A stretch of 64,000 nucleotides of DNA from Clostridia bacterium. GTDB lineage: Bacteria > Bacillota > Clostridia > Christensenellales > Aristaeellaceae. The stretch covers positions 1-64,000 of the forward strand of contig JAFUTW010000035.1 of NCBI GenBank assembly GCA_017484085.1, given 5' to 3'. Position 1 is the first letter of the stretch, and each line of letters begins with the position of its first letter. Positions 28,553 to 40,073 of the stretch are shown piece after piece. Position numbers and translations under genes: made by a program. The notes below the pieces were generated by a model. The model did not search any database and was not told the DNA's origin. It saw nothing but the letters and a program-made list of their open reading frames with translations.

Positions 28553-30097
28553 TCACTCACCCCTTCCGGATTGCAGGATCGTCGCCATGATGTTCTCCTG
28601 CGTCGCATCGGCTGCCTGCATTTCGCCTACGATTTTGCCGTTGTTCATGATGTAGATCCGGTCGCTCATGCCCAGGACCTCCGGCAGCTCGGAGGAGATC
28701 ATCAGCACGCATTTGCCCGCCGCCGCCAGCTCGTTGATGATGCAGTAGATCTCGTACTTGGCGCCCACGTCGATGCCGCGGGTCGGCTCGTCCAGGATCA
28801 TGATATCCGGCTCGGCGAACATCCATTTCGCCAGCAGCACCTTTTGCTGGTTGCCGCCGGAGAGGTTGCCGACCAGCTGCTCCACGGAGGGCGTCTTGAT
28901 GCGCAGCTTCTCGCGGTAGTCCTCCGCAACGGCGTATTCCTTATCGCCGTCGATCACAGTGTGGCTGGCCAGCGCGTCCAGATTCGCCAGTGAAGTGTTG
29001 ACCTTGATGGACTGGGAGAGCACCAGGCCGTTGCCCTTGCGGTCCTCGGTGACATAGGCGATCTTGTGGCGGATGGCATCCGCCTCGCTCTTGCGCATCT
29101 TGACCTCTTTGCCGTTCAGCCGCAGCGTCCCGGAGAAGTTCACGCCGTAGGACTGGCCGAAGATGCTCATGGCCAGCTCCGTGCGCCCGGCGCCCATCAA
29201 GCCGTAGATGCCGACGACCTCGCCCTTGCGCACGTTGATGGAGACGTTGTCCACCACCTTGCGCTCCGGATAGAGCGGATGGTGCACGGTCCAGTTTTCG
29301 ACCTCCATCTCGACGTCGCCGATGGTGACGCCCTCGCGCTTCGGGAAGCGGTTGGTCATCTCACGGCCCACCATGCCCTTGATGATGCGCTCCTCGCTGA
29401 TGGGCTCCGGCCCGCGGTTGTCCAGCGTCTCGATGGTGCTGCCGTCACGGATGACGGTTATCTTATCTGCGACATAGGAGACCTCGTTCAGCTTGTGGGT
29501 GATGATGATCATCGTCATCCCCTGCTTCTTGAACTGAAGCATGAGGTCCAGCAATGCGCGGGAATCTTCTTCGTTAAGGGAGGATGTGGGTTCATCCAGG
29601 ATCAGCAGCTTCGCGTTCTTGGCCAGCGCCTTGGCGATTTCCACCAGCTGCTGCTTGCCGGTGCCGATCGTCTTGACCTGCACCTTGGAGCTTTCCGTGA
29701 GGCCGACCATCTTGAGGTACTTGTCCGCCTCGGAATACGTCGTGTTCCAGTCGATCGCGAACTTGCTGCCGCGCTCGTTGCCCAGATACATGTTTTCGCC
29801 GATCGTCATCTCCGGAACCAGCGCGAGCTCCTGATGGATGATGACGATGCCTTTTCTCTCGGAATCCTTGATGTTGGAGAACTTGCAGACTTCGCCGTTG
29901 TAGATGATATCGCCTTCATACGTGCCGTAGGGATAGATGCCGCTCAGCACGTTCATCAGCGTGCTTTTGCCGGCGCCGTTCTCTCCGACCAGCGCATGGA
30001 TTTCGCCTCTCTCCACCTGGAGATTGACATTGTCGAGGGCTTTCACACCGGGGAAAGTCTTCGTAATGTTCTTCATTTCCAGTATGATATCTGCCAT
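28553..30097 (-). CDS. mmsA: Multiple-monosaccharide ABC transporter ATP-binding protein
   Basis: A 514-residue cytoplasmic ATPase with two ABC domains. Domain 1: Walker [10 protein letters not shown] near 39-47 and Walker [10 protein letters not shown]. Domain 2: degenerate Walker [10 protein letters not shown], signature [10 protein letters not shown] and Walker [13 protein letters not shown]. This is the XylG/GguA/MglA arrangement. In domain 1 the signature reads [10 protein letters not shown], as usual in the family. Lies between the binding-protein gene and two permease genes in one operon; a 12-bp stem-loop precedes it. Confidence 0.9.
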   Translation of the reverse strand: MADIILEMKNITKTFPGVKALDNVNLQVERGEIHALVGENGAGKSTLMNVLSGIYPYGTYEGDIIYNGEVCKFSNIKDSERKGIVIIHQELALVPEMTIGENMYLGNERGSKFAIDWNTTYSEADKYLKMVGLTESSKVQVKTIGTGKQQLVEIAKALAKNAKLLILDEPTSSLNEEDSRALLDLMLQFKKQGMTMIIITHKLNEVSYVADKITVIRDGSTIETLDNRGPEPISEERIIKGMVGREMTNRFPKREGVTIGDVEMEVENWTVHHPLYPERKVVDNVSINVRKGEVVGIYGLMGAGRTELAMSIFGQSYGVNFSGTLRLNGKEVKMRKSEADAIRHKIAYVTEDRKGNGLVLSQSIKVNTSLANLDALASHTVIDGDKEYAVAEDYREKLRIKTPSVEQLVGNLSGGNQQKVLLAKWMFAEPDIMILDEPTRGIDVGAKYEIYCIINELAAAGKCVLMISSELPEVLGMSDRIYIMNNGKIVGEMQAADATQENIMATILQSGRGE

Positions 30098-30152
30098 GGT
30101 TTTCCTCCGCTCCCCGTTTTGTATGGGAACCTGACTGCCCTTTTTCCGAAAC

Positions 30153-30180
30153 GATGCAGGCGGGCTTCCCCGCCTGCATC
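30153..30180 (-). terminator. Intercistronic stem-loop after chvE
   Basis: Perfect 12-bp stem (GATGCAGGCGGG arms, 4-nt loop) just after the binding-protein gene, followed on the minus strand by GTTTCGG. Such hairpins stop part of the transcript or shield the upstream mRNA so the binding protein is made in excess. Confidence 0.6.
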
Positions 30181-30203
30181 ATTTGAGCCGAACGATTCTG
30201 GGA

Positions 30204-31244
30204 TTACTTGAGCTGATCCTCGGTGTAGTAGCCGGAGTCGATCAGGAGCTCCTTGTAGTTGTTCGCGTCGGCGAAGACCGGCTCGCACAGATAGGAGGGA
30301 ACCACGATGACGCCGTTGTCATAGGTCTCGGTATCGTTGACGTCGACAGTCTCGCCCTTGAGGATCTGGCCGACCATCTTGACGACCTGGGCCGCCAGAG
30401 TACGGGTGTCCTTGAAGACGGACATGCTCTGCTTGCCCGCGATCATGTTCTTGGTGTTGGCGATGTCGCAGTCCTGACCGGTGATGATCGGATAGGTGCC
30501 GTTGTAGTTGGCAGCCAGCGCGTTCTCAACGCCCAGCGCGGTGGAGTCGTTGGAGCAGAGCCAGATGTCGACGTTGGAGCCGTCCGCATAATAGGAGGAC
30601 AGGATGTTCTCAGCGCGGTTCTGGGCCGTCTCGGTCGCCCAGGTCGGGGTGGCGACTTCGCTGAACTCAACCTGGCCGGACTTCACAACCAGCTTGCCGG
30701 CGTCGATGTAGGGCTTCAACACGTCGATAGCGCCCTGATAGAAGTAGCCCGCGTTGTTGTCGCCCGGGTCGCCCGCGGTGATTTCCATGTTGAAGGGGCC
30801 GGCCGCATTCTCCAGATCCATGGCTTCCTTGATGTAGGTGCCCTGCACGGTGCCGACCATGTAGTTGTCGAACGTCGCATAGTAGGAAACGGCGCCGGAC
30901 TGCATGAGCAGACGGTCATAGGCGATGACGGGGATCTCGTTCTCCTGCGCCAGGGTCAGCGCGGAGCCCAGGGAAGAGCCTTCGATAGCAGCAATGACCA
31001 GCACGTCGGCGCCGCTGTTGATCATGTTCTCCACCTGGGAGAGCTGGGTCTGCACGTCGTTGGAGGCGTACTGCAGGTCGACTTCATAGCCGGCTTCTTC
31101 CAGCATGGCCTGCATGTTGGCGCCGTCCTGATTCCAGCGCTGCAGATCCTTCGTGGGCATGGAAACGCCGACCTTCTCAGCGGATGCCAGGGAGACTGCC
31201 AGGCACAGCGCCACGACGAGCAGCAGAGAGACAAGTTTCTTCAT
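30204..31244 (-). CDS. chvE: ChvE-type sugar-binding protein of ABC transporter
   Basis: A 346-residue exported sugar-binding protein (type I periplasmic-binding fold): KVGVSMPTKDLQRWNQDG, ADVLVIAAIEGSSL, VIAYDRLLM and GQDCDIANTKNMIAGKQSMSV, with the last motif split by a hinge. The signal peptide ends SLASA|EKV with no lipobox cysteine, unusual for a one-membrane Firmicute. Probably binds pentoses/hexoses for MmsA/MmsB. AAGGAG precedes ATG 31244. First gene of a long operon (through xylB and probably the isomerase), with a promoter at 31337-31365. Confidence 0.88.
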   Translation of the reverse strand: MKKLVSLLLVVALCLAVSLASAEKVGVSMPTKDLQRWNQDGANMQAMLEEAGYEVDLQYASNDVQTQLSQVENMINSGADVLVIAAIEGSSLGSALTLAQENEIPVIAYDRLLMQSGAVSYYATFDNYMVGTVQGTYIKEAMDLENAAGPFNMEITAGDPGDNNAGYFYQGAIDVLKPYIDAGKLVVKSGQVEFSEVATPTWATETAQNRAENILSSYYADGSNVDIWLCSNDSTALGVENALAANYNGTYPIITGQDCDIANTKNMIAGKQSMSVFKDTRTLAAQVVKMVGQILKGETVDVNDTETYDNGVIVVPSYLCEPVFADANNYKELLIDSGYYTEDQLK

Positions 31245-31336
31245 TTTGGGTACACTCCTTTTTATTTATTGGCCTTTCCAGGCCTGAGTGACGAATCAAT
31301 AACACTGTTTTGCAATTTTCTTTCATAACCTCTATC

Positions 31337-31365
31337 ATTTTATCCCAGCAGGTCACAAAAGTCAA
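31337..31365 (-). promoter_or_regulatory. Promoter of the chvE operon
   Basis: Minus strand TTGACT (31365-31360), 17-nt spacer, TAAAAT (31342-31337), in the AT-rich gap divergent from the ROK regulator gene. I did not find a classic XylR-type palindrome. Confidence 0.7.
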
Positions 31366-31513
31366 TCCCTCTGCGTAAAAAAATCCTATAATTTCACCTC
31401 TGCTTTGTCATCTTCTTTGAATCAACAACCGATTTCGCCTAGTACTGTAAACCCGTTTTATAAGTTATGCACAGAATTATCCGTGCGGTTTTGATTTGCA
31501 TCCGCGTTTGTGC

Positions 31514-31542
31514 TTGAATTCCTCCATTCTCTGTGATAAACT
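31514..31542 (+). promoter_or_regulatory. Candidate promoter of ROK regulator gene
   Basis: TTGAAT (31514-31519), 17-nt spacer, TAAACT (31537-31542). Confidence 0.45.
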
Positions 31543-31592
31543 GTCTTTGCATACAGGGTTTCGTATCTCTCTTTCATTACCGGAGGCGTTCC

Positions 31593-32849
31593 ATGAGTCT
31601 GCATATTGAAGCCAATACTCCGGCCATGCTGGGCGATCTCAAAGTGGCAAACCGGCGCACCGTGCTCTCGGCTTTCCGCCGCGGCGCTGTTTCCGGCGTC
31701 ACGGAGGTCAGCCAGCAGACGGGGATCAGCCGGCCCACCGTCGTTAAATGCATCCGCTTTTTTCTGGATTCAGGGCTGCTCATCTCCCTGGGCAAAGGCC
31801 CTTCCACCGCCATCGGCGGCAAGCGGCCCGAAAACTACACGCTGTCCGGCAGCCGTTATTTCCTGTGTCTGGCCCTTTGGCCCCAGGAGATGCGCGCCAG
31901 CCTTTATACGATCGGGCACACGCTGCTCGGCAGTATCACCCTCGGCGGTCCCCTTCCAGACACCGCCGAGGAGATCTCCCGCAAAACCGCCACACTGGCC
32001 TCCCGCCTGCTGCGCGAGCAATGCGTTCAGCCTGCGGACGTCTGCGCGGTCAGCGTCTCCACCTCCGGTACGGTGGACAGGGAGACCGGCACGCTGCTTT
32101 ACAGCTCCCATACGCCGCAGTGGGGCACGCACGTGCATCTGCTCGATGATCTGCGCGCGCTCTTCGGCCTTGGCACCCCCATCTATCTGGAAAACGCGGG
32201 CAAGATGTGCGCGCGTCCCTTCCTGCTCGATCCTGCGCTCTACAACCAGCGCGTGCTCGTCCTCTTCACCACCTGGGGCCTCTCCGGCTGCATGCTGGAG
32301 CACGGGCACATCCTCAGCGGCCCCAACGCCCTCATCGGGGAGGTCGGTCACATGACGCTGGATCCCTCCGACCCGGAGCCCTGCGGCTGCGGCAGCTGCG
32401 GCTGTTTCGAGCGGCTGGTCAGCGCCTCCAGGGTGCAGAAGATGGTAAAGGAATCCGCATCCGCCTTCCCCGAGTCCCCGCTGCCCGGGCAGGAAGACCT
32501 CACGATCCCGCAGCTCTTTGAAGCCTCCCGTGCCGGCGATCTGCTGGCGCAGAGCGTCTGCCGCCGTCTGGCTTCCGTCTTTGCCCATGCGCTGCGCAAC
32601 ATCTGCCTGGTCTTTGATCCGGACTGCGTCATCCTGCAGGGGGATTACGCGGCGGCGGACGACGTCTTCCGCGATGCGCTGGAGTCCAGCCTCTCCGGCT
32701 TCCGGTATTTTCCCTCCGGCATGCCCTTCACCCTGCTCTGCGACTCGCGCTCCCTTTCCGAGATGGATGCCGAGGGCGCCTTCATCGCGCTGGATCACCT
32801 CTATTTCGGAAACCCCGATCTCTACCGCGACGAAGCCGCGGAGAGCTGA
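31593..32849 (+). CDS. ROK-family transcriptional regulator (XylR-like)
   Basis: A 418-residue regulator. N-terminal winged helix-turn-helix (about 15-75; VTEVSQQTGISRPTVVKCI). C-terminal ROK sugar-kinase-like domain has the zinc/ROK motif GEVGHMTL and CGCGSCGCFE. Start ATG 31593 follows CGGAGG; the frame extends to 31533 without a ribosome site. Divergent from the chvE operon, which it most likely represses until the sugar binds. The sugar is inferred to be a pentose from context. Confidence 0.88.
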   Translation: MSLHIEANTPAMLGDLKVANRRTVLSAFRRGAVSGVTEVSQQTGISRPTVVKCIRFFLDSGLLISLGKGPSTAIGGKRPENYTLSGSRYFLCLALWPQEMRASLYTIGHTLLGSITLGGPLPDTAEEISRKTATLASRLLREQCVQPADVCAVSVSTSGTVDRETGTLLYSSHTPQWGTHVHLLDDLRALFGLGTPIYLENAGKMCARPFLLDPALYNQRVLVLFTTWGLSGCMLEHGHILSGPNALIGEVGHMTLDPSDPEPCGCGSCGCFERLVSASRVQKMVKESASAFPESPLPGQEDLTIPQLFEASRAGDLLAQSVCRRLASVFAHALRNICLVFDPDCVILQGDYAAADDVFRDALESSLSGFRYFPSGMPFTLLCDSRSLSEMDAEGAFIALDHLYFGNPDLYRDEAAES

Positions 32850-32879
32850 CAGATGTATTCCCAGTAGCTGTATCATAAA

Positions 32880-32923
32880 CCGCATCCGCCGCGCGTAAAG
32901 CGCGGCGGATGCGGCCTTTTTTT
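32880..32923. terminator. Bidirectional terminator between ROK gene and araD
   Basis: 15-bp stem (32880-32894 with 32900-32914), 5-nt loop GTAAA, then CCTTTTTTT on plus and TTTATG on minus. Serves both converging genes. Confidence 0.92.
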
Positions 32924-33620
32924 ATTTGCCCTGCCCGTAGTAGGCGTTCGGGCCGTGTTTGCGCATGAAGTGCTTGTCCAGATAATGCTGCGGCGCGGGC
33001 GCCGCGTCCGGGTCGACCGTGATCGTGTAGAGCGCCATGCGTGCGACCTCCTCCAGCACCGCCGCATGATAGACGGCCTGCGCCGGATCCTTGCCCCACG
33101 CAAACGGCCCGTGGCTGCGGCAGATGCACCCCGGCACGTGAAGGGGATTCAATCCCCTCTTCCGGAAGGTCTCCACGATCACCACGCCCGTGTTGACCTC
33201 GTACCCCGCGTCGATCTCCTCCGGGGTCAGGCTGCGGCAGCAGGGCACCGGGCCGTAAAAGTAGTCCGCATGCGTCGTGCCGTAAGCGGGGATGTCGCGT
33301 CCTGCCTGCGCCCAGCCCACCGCGTGCGCGCTGTGCGTGTGCACCACGCCGCCGATGTCCGGGAATTCCCTGTAAAGGATCCGGTGCGTCTGCATATCCG
33401 TGGAGGGATTCAGCTTTCCCTCCACCCGGTTGCCGTCCAGATCGAGCACCACCATGTCCTCCGGCATCAGGTCTTCGTAAGCGACACCGGAGGGCTTGAT
33501 GACAAACAGCCCTTTGTCCCTGTCGATGCCGGAGACGTTGCCCCACGTAAAGGTCACCAGGTGCATCGCAGGCAGCTGCATGTTCGCTTCATAGACGGCC
33601 TGCTTCAGTGATTCCAGCAT
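32922..33620 (-). CDS. araD: L-ribulose-5-phosphate 4-epimerase
   Basis: A 232-residue zinc enzyme turning L-ribulose 5-phosphate into D-xylulose 5-phosphate. GNVSGID and KPSGVAYEDL are near the N-terminus, the zinc-binding HTHS is near 95, and a C-terminal His in ICRSHGPFAWG is visible. AAAGGAGG precedes ATG 33620. Last gene of the YtfQ-type transporter / FGGY kinase operon, 14 nt after the kinase. Completes arabinose breakdown with the kinase and the isomerase at 21963. Confidence 0.93.
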   Translation of the reverse strand: MLESLKQAVYEANMQLPAMHLVTFTWGNVSGIDRDKGLFVIKPSGVAYEDLMPEDMVVLDLDGNRVEGKLNPSTDMQTHRILYREFPDIGGVVHTHSAHAVGWAQAGRDIPAYGTTHADYFYGPVPCCRSLTPEEIDAGYEVNTGVVIVETFRKRGLNPLHVPGCICRSHGPFAWGKDPAQAVYHAAVLEEVARMALYTITVDPDAAPAPQHYLDKHFMRKHGPNAYYGQGK

Positions 33621-33634
33621 GGCTTGCCTCCTTT

Positions 33635-35227
33635 TCAGCGCACAGCCGCTGCGGCGCGCTCAGCCGCGAGGGCCTGCTCGTAGCGGGCACGGTACTGTCT
33701 GAAGCCCTCCGTGTCCGCGGGGTCGGGTTCAAGGCGCTGGACCTTCGCCGCTGCAAACACCTTCTGCTGCAGGAAGTCCGGCAGGCTGAGACCGCCGCCG
33801 CGCACCGCGTACGCCGCCAGCAGGGCCATGCCCCAGGGGCCGCCCTCCCCCGCCGTCTCCATCACGGAAACAGGGGTTTCCAGCGCCGCTGCCAGCAGCC
33901 GCTGTCCCGCGTTGCCCGTCTTGAACAGGCCGCCGTGTCCCAGCAGGCTCTGCACCTTTACGCCTTCATCTTTCGTCAGAATATCCATGCCGACCGCCAG
34001 CGAAGAGACGGAGCCGAACACGAGGCTGCGCGCCAGGTTGGCAAAGCTGAGACGCGCCTCCGGCAGGCGCACGAGCATCGGGCGGCCTTCCTCAAGGCCG
34101 ATCACCGGCTCGCCCGAGTAGGCGTTCACGTTCACGACGCCGCCGCAGTCCGCCTCTCCCTCCAGCGCCGCGCCGAAGAGGGCCGTGTACACGGCGTTCA
34201 TGTCGCAGGGCAGGCCCGCCGCCGCGGCAAAGCCATGCAGCGCCTCCGACCAGGCGTTGATATCGCTGGTGCAGGTGTTGCAGTGCACCATGGCGACCGG
34301 CAGCCCGTCCGGCGTCGTCACCATGTCGATTTCCGTGTGCAGCTTCGCAAGCGCCCGCTCCAGCACGATCATCGCAAAGACGGAGGTGCCGGCGCTCACG
34401 TTGCCCGTCCCCGCGGCGACGCTGTTCGTCGCTGCCATGCCGGTCCCCGCGTCGCCCTCCGGCGGACACAGCGGCGCGCCCGCCTCAAGCCTTCCGGTGG
34501 GGTCCAGCAGCCGCGCGCCTTCCTCAGTCAGGCAGCCCGCCTCGGCGCCGGCAGGCTTCACCTCCGGCAGGATATCGCGCAGCTTCCAGCCGATTCCGCG
34601 CCCGGCGAGCTTCGCGTCAAAGATCTCCATCCGCTTTGCGTCGTAATCCCCGGTCACGCTGTCGATGGGGAACATGCCGGACGCTTCCCCGATGCCGGCG
34701 ACCCTGCGCCCCGTCAGCTTCCAGTGCACATAGACGGCCAGCGTCGAAAGGAAGTCGATGTCCTTTACATGCGCCTCCCCGTTCAGGATGGCCTGATAGA
34801 GGTGTGCGATGCTCCAGCGCTGCGGGATGTTGAAGGAGAAGGCCTCCGTCAGTTCCTCCGCCGCCTGTCCCGTCATCGTATTGCGCCAGGTGCGGAACCC
34901 CGCAAGCTGCTTTCCGTCCCTGTCAAAGGGCAGGTAGCCGTGCATCATCGCGGAGACGCCGAGACCCGCGAGCTTCGTCAGCTCCACGCCGTAACGGCCG
35001 CGCACGTCTGCCGCCAGGTCTGCATACGCCTCCCGGATGCCCGTCCACACGTCGTCCAGGTGATAGGTCCACACGCCGTTTTCCAGCCGGTTTTCCCAGG
35101 TATGGCTGCCCTGCGCGATGGGCGCGCAATCCTCGCCGATCAGCACCGCCTTGATGCGCGTGCTTCCCAGCTCCATGCCGAGCACGGCGCGGCCGGAGCC
35201 GATATACGCCGCTGTCTTTTCCATCAT
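33635..35227 (-). CDS. FGGY-family carbohydrate kinase (probable L-ribulokinase)
   Basis: 530 residues; sequence unlike E. coli AraB but of FGGY fold: VLGMELGSTRIKAVLIG at the N-terminus, GVSAMMHGYLPFD, TWRNTMT, and C-terminal LLGHGGLFKTGNAGQRLLAAAL plus EGGPWGMALLAAYA. Kinases of this length next to araD in gut anaerobes are taken as L-ribulokinases; here that is inference from the adjacent araD and the transporter upstream. AAAGGAG precedes the ATG 35227. Confidence 0.8.
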   Translation of the reverse strand: MMEKTAAYIGSGRAVLGMELGSTRIKAVLIGEDCAPIAQGSHTWENRLENGVWTYHLDDVWTGIREAYADLAADVRGRYGVELTKLAGLGVSAMMHGYLPFDRDGKQLAGFRTWRNTMTGQAAEELTEAFSFNIPQRWSIAHLYQAILNGEAHVKDIDFLSTLAVYVHWKLTGRRVAGIGEASGMFPIDSVTGDYDAKRMEIFDAKLAGRGIGWKLRDILPEVKPAGAEAGCLTEEGARLLDPTGRLEAGAPLCPPEGDAGTGMAATNSVAAGTGNVSAGTSVFAMIVLERALAKLHTEIDMVTTPDGLPVAMVHCNTCTSDINAWSEALHGFAAAAGLPCDMNAVYTALFGAALEGEADCGGVVNVNAYSGEPVIGLEEGRPMLVRLPEARLSFANLARSLVFGSVSSLAVGMDILTKDEGVKVQSLLGHGGLFKTGNAGQRLLAAALETPVSVMETAGEGGPWGMALLAAYAVRGGGLSLPDFLQQKVFAAAKVQRLEPDPADTEGFRQYRARYEQALAAERAAAAVR

Positions 35228-35289
35228 GCTGTCCGTCTCCTTTTCAGATCAAGGGGAGGCGGCCGTGCCGTCTCCCCGCCTTAACTTTA

Positions 35290-36351
35290 TTAATTCTTTA
35301 CCGCCGGTTTCTTTTCCTTCTTTCTGCCGGTCGCGTTCACCACGATTTTCTGGATGCAGATGAACAGCAGCAGCAGTAGGCCGGTCGCGATCTTGCCCCA
35401 CCACGAGAGCAGATTGCCGTTGAAGGTGATCAGCGCGGGGATGATGGACTTGAGCAGCACGCCGAACAGGGTGCCGATCATATAACCGACGCCGCCCGTC
35501 AGCAGCGTGCCGCCGATGACGGCGCAGGTGATGACGTCCAGCTCCGCTCCCTGCAGGGAGAGGTTCCAGCCGCTCTTCACATACAGCGCGTAGGTCACGC
35601 CCGCCAGCACGGAGCACAGCCCGTTAAAGCCGTACACCAGGACCTTGGTGCGCCCCACCGGCAGGCCCATCAGCTTCGCGCTCTGCTCATTGCCGCCGAT
35701 GGCGTAGATGTTGCGCCCGAAGCGGGTTTTCTGCAGGATCACCGTGCCGATGATGATCATCACCACGAAGACGATGACGTTGAAGTTGATGAACGCGCTG
35801 GGGCGGATGCGCACCCATTCGCCGTCCTGCAGCTTCATGAAGTAGATCTTCCAGCCCGCCAGGGCGTCCATCATCGGATGTTTGATCTCGATGGATTCCC
35901 GGCTGATGAGGGAGCAGACGCCGCGCGCCAGGAACATGCCCGTCAGCGTCGTGATGAACGGCGGCACGTTGAGGTAGTGGATGACCCAGCCCATCAGCAG
36001 TCCGAGCCCTACGCCCACCACCAGCGAGAAGGCGATGCACACCAGCGGGTGCAATCCGAGGACGCTCGTCCCATACGCGATGAACATGCCGGTCAGCGAA
36101 GCGACCGCGCCTACGGACAGATCGATGCCGCCCGTGATGAGCACCATCGTCATGCCCACGGCGGAGATGCCGTAGTAGGCGTTGTCGATGAACATGTTCA
36201 TGAAGGTTCGCAGCGTGGTAAAGCCTTTGTCGCCGTAGGCCAGCGCGCCGAACAGGTAGATGATGAGGAAGATGCCGACTGTGGCGTACACCATGATGTA
36301 CTTCGGATTGGTCAGCCTGGAGGTCAGGCTGCGGCCTTTCGTTTTCATCAT
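35290..36351 (-). CDS. yjfF: YjfF-type sugar ABC transporter permease
   Basis: A 353-residue multi-span permease: LITGGIDLSVGAVASLTG, IGGNEQSAKLMGLPVGR and TFNGNLLSWWGKIATG match YjfF of the E. coli galactofuranose system. Its start overlaps the stop of the YtfT-like gene (ATGA). Partners YtfT, YtfR and YtfQ are encoded upstream. Substrate may be a furanose sugar such as galactofuranose or L-arabinose; co-location with araD favours the latter. A GC-rich stem-loop (about 35250-35282) separates it from the kinase gene. Confidence 0.88.
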   Translation of the reverse strand: MMKTKGRSLTSRLTNPKYIMVYATVGIFLIIYLFGALAYGDKGFTTLRTFMNMFIDNAYYGISAVGMTMVLITGGIDLSVGAVASLTGMFIAYGTSVLGLHPLVCIAFSLVVGVGLGLLMGWVIHYLNVPPFITTLTGMFLARGVCSLISRESIEIKHPMMDALAGWKIYFMKLQDGEWVRIRPSAFINFNVIVFVVMIIIGTVILQKTRFGRNIYAIGGNEQSAKLMGLPVGRTKVLVYGFNGLCSVLAGVTYALYVKSGWNLSLQGAELDVITCAVIGGTLLTGGVGYMIGTLFGVLLKSIIPALITFNGNLLSWWGKIATGLLLLLFICIQKIVVNATGRKKEKKPAVKN

Positions 36352-37417
36352 TTGACAGCGCCTCCTCCCGCCAGCTGCGACCGCGCACGGGTACGCTTCG
36401 CAAACGCCTCACGCACCGGCTCCGACTGCAGCACGATGACCACCGCGATGATGACGGCTTTAAAGGCCATGGTCGCCTCCGAGGCGATGCCGAAATAGTA
36501 CACCAGCGTCACGATGGTGCGGATGATGATGGAGCCCAGCACCGTGCCGGCCAGGCTGAATTTGCCGCCCGTCATGCTGGTGCCGCCGATGACCACCGCC
36601 AATATGGCGTCCATCTCGTAGTTGAGGCCCGCGTTGTTGGAGTCGTTGGACATGATCCGGCTGGAATAGATGAGGCCGGAGATGCCGGACAAAAAGCCCG
36701 TCAGCGCAAAGACGATGAAGATGACCATCTGCGCGTTGATGCCCGACAGCCTCGCCGCGCTGCGGTTGACGCCGACCGCCTCCACAAAGGTGCCGAAGGC
36801 TGTCTTGCGCACGAACAGCGAAACGCACACGATGACGATGACCGTGATGACGATGGGCGTCGGCAGGAAGAACATGGATCCCTGCCCGATGACGCGGAAG
36901 GGCGAGTAGCCCGTGGTGAACTGCTTGCCGTTGGTGACGATCTGCGCGATGCCGCGGCCGCAGACCATGAGGATCAGCGTGGCGATGATGGGCTGCATGC
37001 CGCCCTTTGCGATGAGCAGGCCGTTGAACAGCCCCATCGCGATGCACACGAGCAGCGGCACCACGATGGCGAGCACGAAGGGATAGACCGTGTAGTCGCC
37101 CGGCGTGTTGTAGACCGTCACGTCCCAGCGCATGAACTTGAGGGCGATCGCGCCCGCCACGGCCACCAGCGCGCCCACGGACAGGTCCGTTCCGCCCAGG
37201 GCGATGACCATCGTCATGCCCATGGCGATGATGGTGATCTCCGAGGAGCGGTTGACGATGTCGATGAGGTTGCCGTAAAGCATACCCGTAGAGGGCTGAT
37301 AGCTGATCTTGAAGAAGTCCGGCCGCACGATGAGGCAGACCAGCAGGATGAGCGCCTCCGCCACCACAGCCCAGGTGAGCTTGGAGCGCATCAATGAAGA
37401 AATGTCGAACCTCTTTT

Positions 37418-37421
<4 letters not shown>
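36348..37421 (-). CDS. ytfT: YtfT-type sugar ABC transporter permease
   Basis: A 357-residue permease with MVIALGGTDLSVGALVAVAG and VGVNRSAARLSGINAQM. GTG start at 37421, overlapping the ATPase stop (GTGA), with GGGAGG upstream. Forms the membrane pore with YjfF. Confidence 0.88.
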
Positions 37422-38941
<1,520 letters not shown>

Positions 38942-38961
38942 TGAAATCCCTCCTATAAAAG

Positions 38962-38991
38962 GCAGGGCGGACAGTCGCCCATCCGCCCTGC
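38962..38991 (-). terminator. Intercistronic stem-loop after ytfQ
   Basis: 10-bp stem GCAGGGCGGA / TCCGCCCTGC followed by CTTTTATAGG on the minus strand; a partial terminator that would favour expression of the binding-protein gene over the transporter body. Confidence 0.65.
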
Positions 38992-39030
38992 ACATGGACT
39001 GTGCTTACCCCAACAGCCCCATATTCCCGA

Positions 39031-40020
39031 TTAATACTGACGCTGATCGATCACGTCAGCCGCCTTGACGGAAACCACAGTGCCGAGGTCGATGCCGCCG
39101 TCGGTATCAAACGCGCCCTCTTCGGGGTGGATGATTTCCTTGGACATCGTCTCGCCGGCCTGCAGCTTCTCAACAGCTTCCACGACGAACGGGCCGTAGA
39201 GCGGCGTGCACTCGATGGTGGCGTTCATGTCGCCCGCGACGATGGCGTCGAAAGCAGCCTTAACGGAGTCGCAGCCCACGATGATGATATCCTTGCCCGG
39301 GACCTTGCCGGCCGCCTTGATGGCGTCCACGGCGCCCAGCGCCATGTCGTCGTTCTGCGCGATCAGGACATCGATCTTGTCGATGGACTTGAGCCAGCTC
39401 TCCATCAGGGCCTGGCCTTCAGCACGGGTGAAGTTGCCGGACTGCTGGCCGACGACCTTCATGTTCGGATACGCTTCGATGGCAGCGAGGTTGCCCTCGG
39501 TACGGCCGACCTGCGCAGAAGCGCCGGTGGTGCCTTCCATGATGACCACGTTGACTTCTTCTTCGCCGCGGCCAATGCTCTTCAGATACTCGCCGGCCCA
39601 CGCCACCTGGCGGCGGCCTTCCTCGACGAAGTCACCGCCGAAAGCGGCCACATAATCGATCTGGTCGATGCAGTCGGGCAGACGGTCAACAAGGATCAGC
39701 GGGATGCCTTCGTCGTTGACTTCCTTCAGGACCTCTTCCCAGCCGGTGGAAACCACGCCGGTGAACAGGATGACGTCCACGCCCTGGGTGATGAAGTTGC
39801 GCAGGGCTTTGATCTGGTTCTCCTGCTTCTGCTGCGCGTCGTCATAGATGAGCTCCCAGCCCTCATGATTCTCGATCGCAGCCTTGATGCTGTCCGTGTT
39901 CGCCGTGCGCCAGTCGGATTCCTGTCCGATCTGGGAGAAGGCGACCTTGTAATCCGCGAAAGCGGATGCCGCGCCCAGCACCATGACCAGGGCCAGAGCC
40001 AGTGCCAACAGTTTCTTCAT
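39031..40020 (-). CDS. ytfQ: YtfQ-type sugar-binding protein of ABC transporter
   Basis: A 329-residue exported sugar-binding protein. FSQIGQESDWRTANTDS, QQKQENQIKALRNFI, VDRLPDC and IVGCDSVKAAFDAI match YtfQ. The signal peptide ends SAFA|DYK without a lipobox cysteine. GGAGG precedes ATG 40020; the frame extends to 40056 without support. Paralogue of the lipoprotein at 43249-44232, which keeps a lipobox. Expressed from its own promoter at 40074-40102. Confidence 0.88.
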   Translation of the reverse strand: MKKLLALALALVMVLGAASAFADYKVAFSQIGQESDWRTANTDSIKAAIENHEGWELIYDDAQQKQENQIKALRNFITQGVDVILFTGVVSTGWEEVLKEVNDEGIPLILVDRLPDCIDQIDYVAAFGGDFVEEGRRQVAWAGEYLKSIGRGEEEVNVVIMEGTTGASAQVGRTEGNLAAIEAYPNMKVVGQQSGNFTRAEGQALMESWLKSIDKIDVLIAQNDDMALGAVDAIKAAGKVPGKDIIIVGCDSVKAAFDAIVAGDMNATIECTPLYGPFVVEAVEKLQAGETMSKEIIHPEEGAFDTDGGIDLGTVVSVKAADVIDQRQY

Positions 40021-40073
40021 GATTCTTTCCTCCATCCTTTTTATTGGGCGGGCCACTCCCGCCTTTTGAGAAT

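Noticed and set aside
38942-38995. Upstream ATG for ytfR
   Set aside because: The added 18 residues run through a terminator-like stem-loop. The TTG at 38941 has a perfect ribosome site and starts at the family N-terminus.
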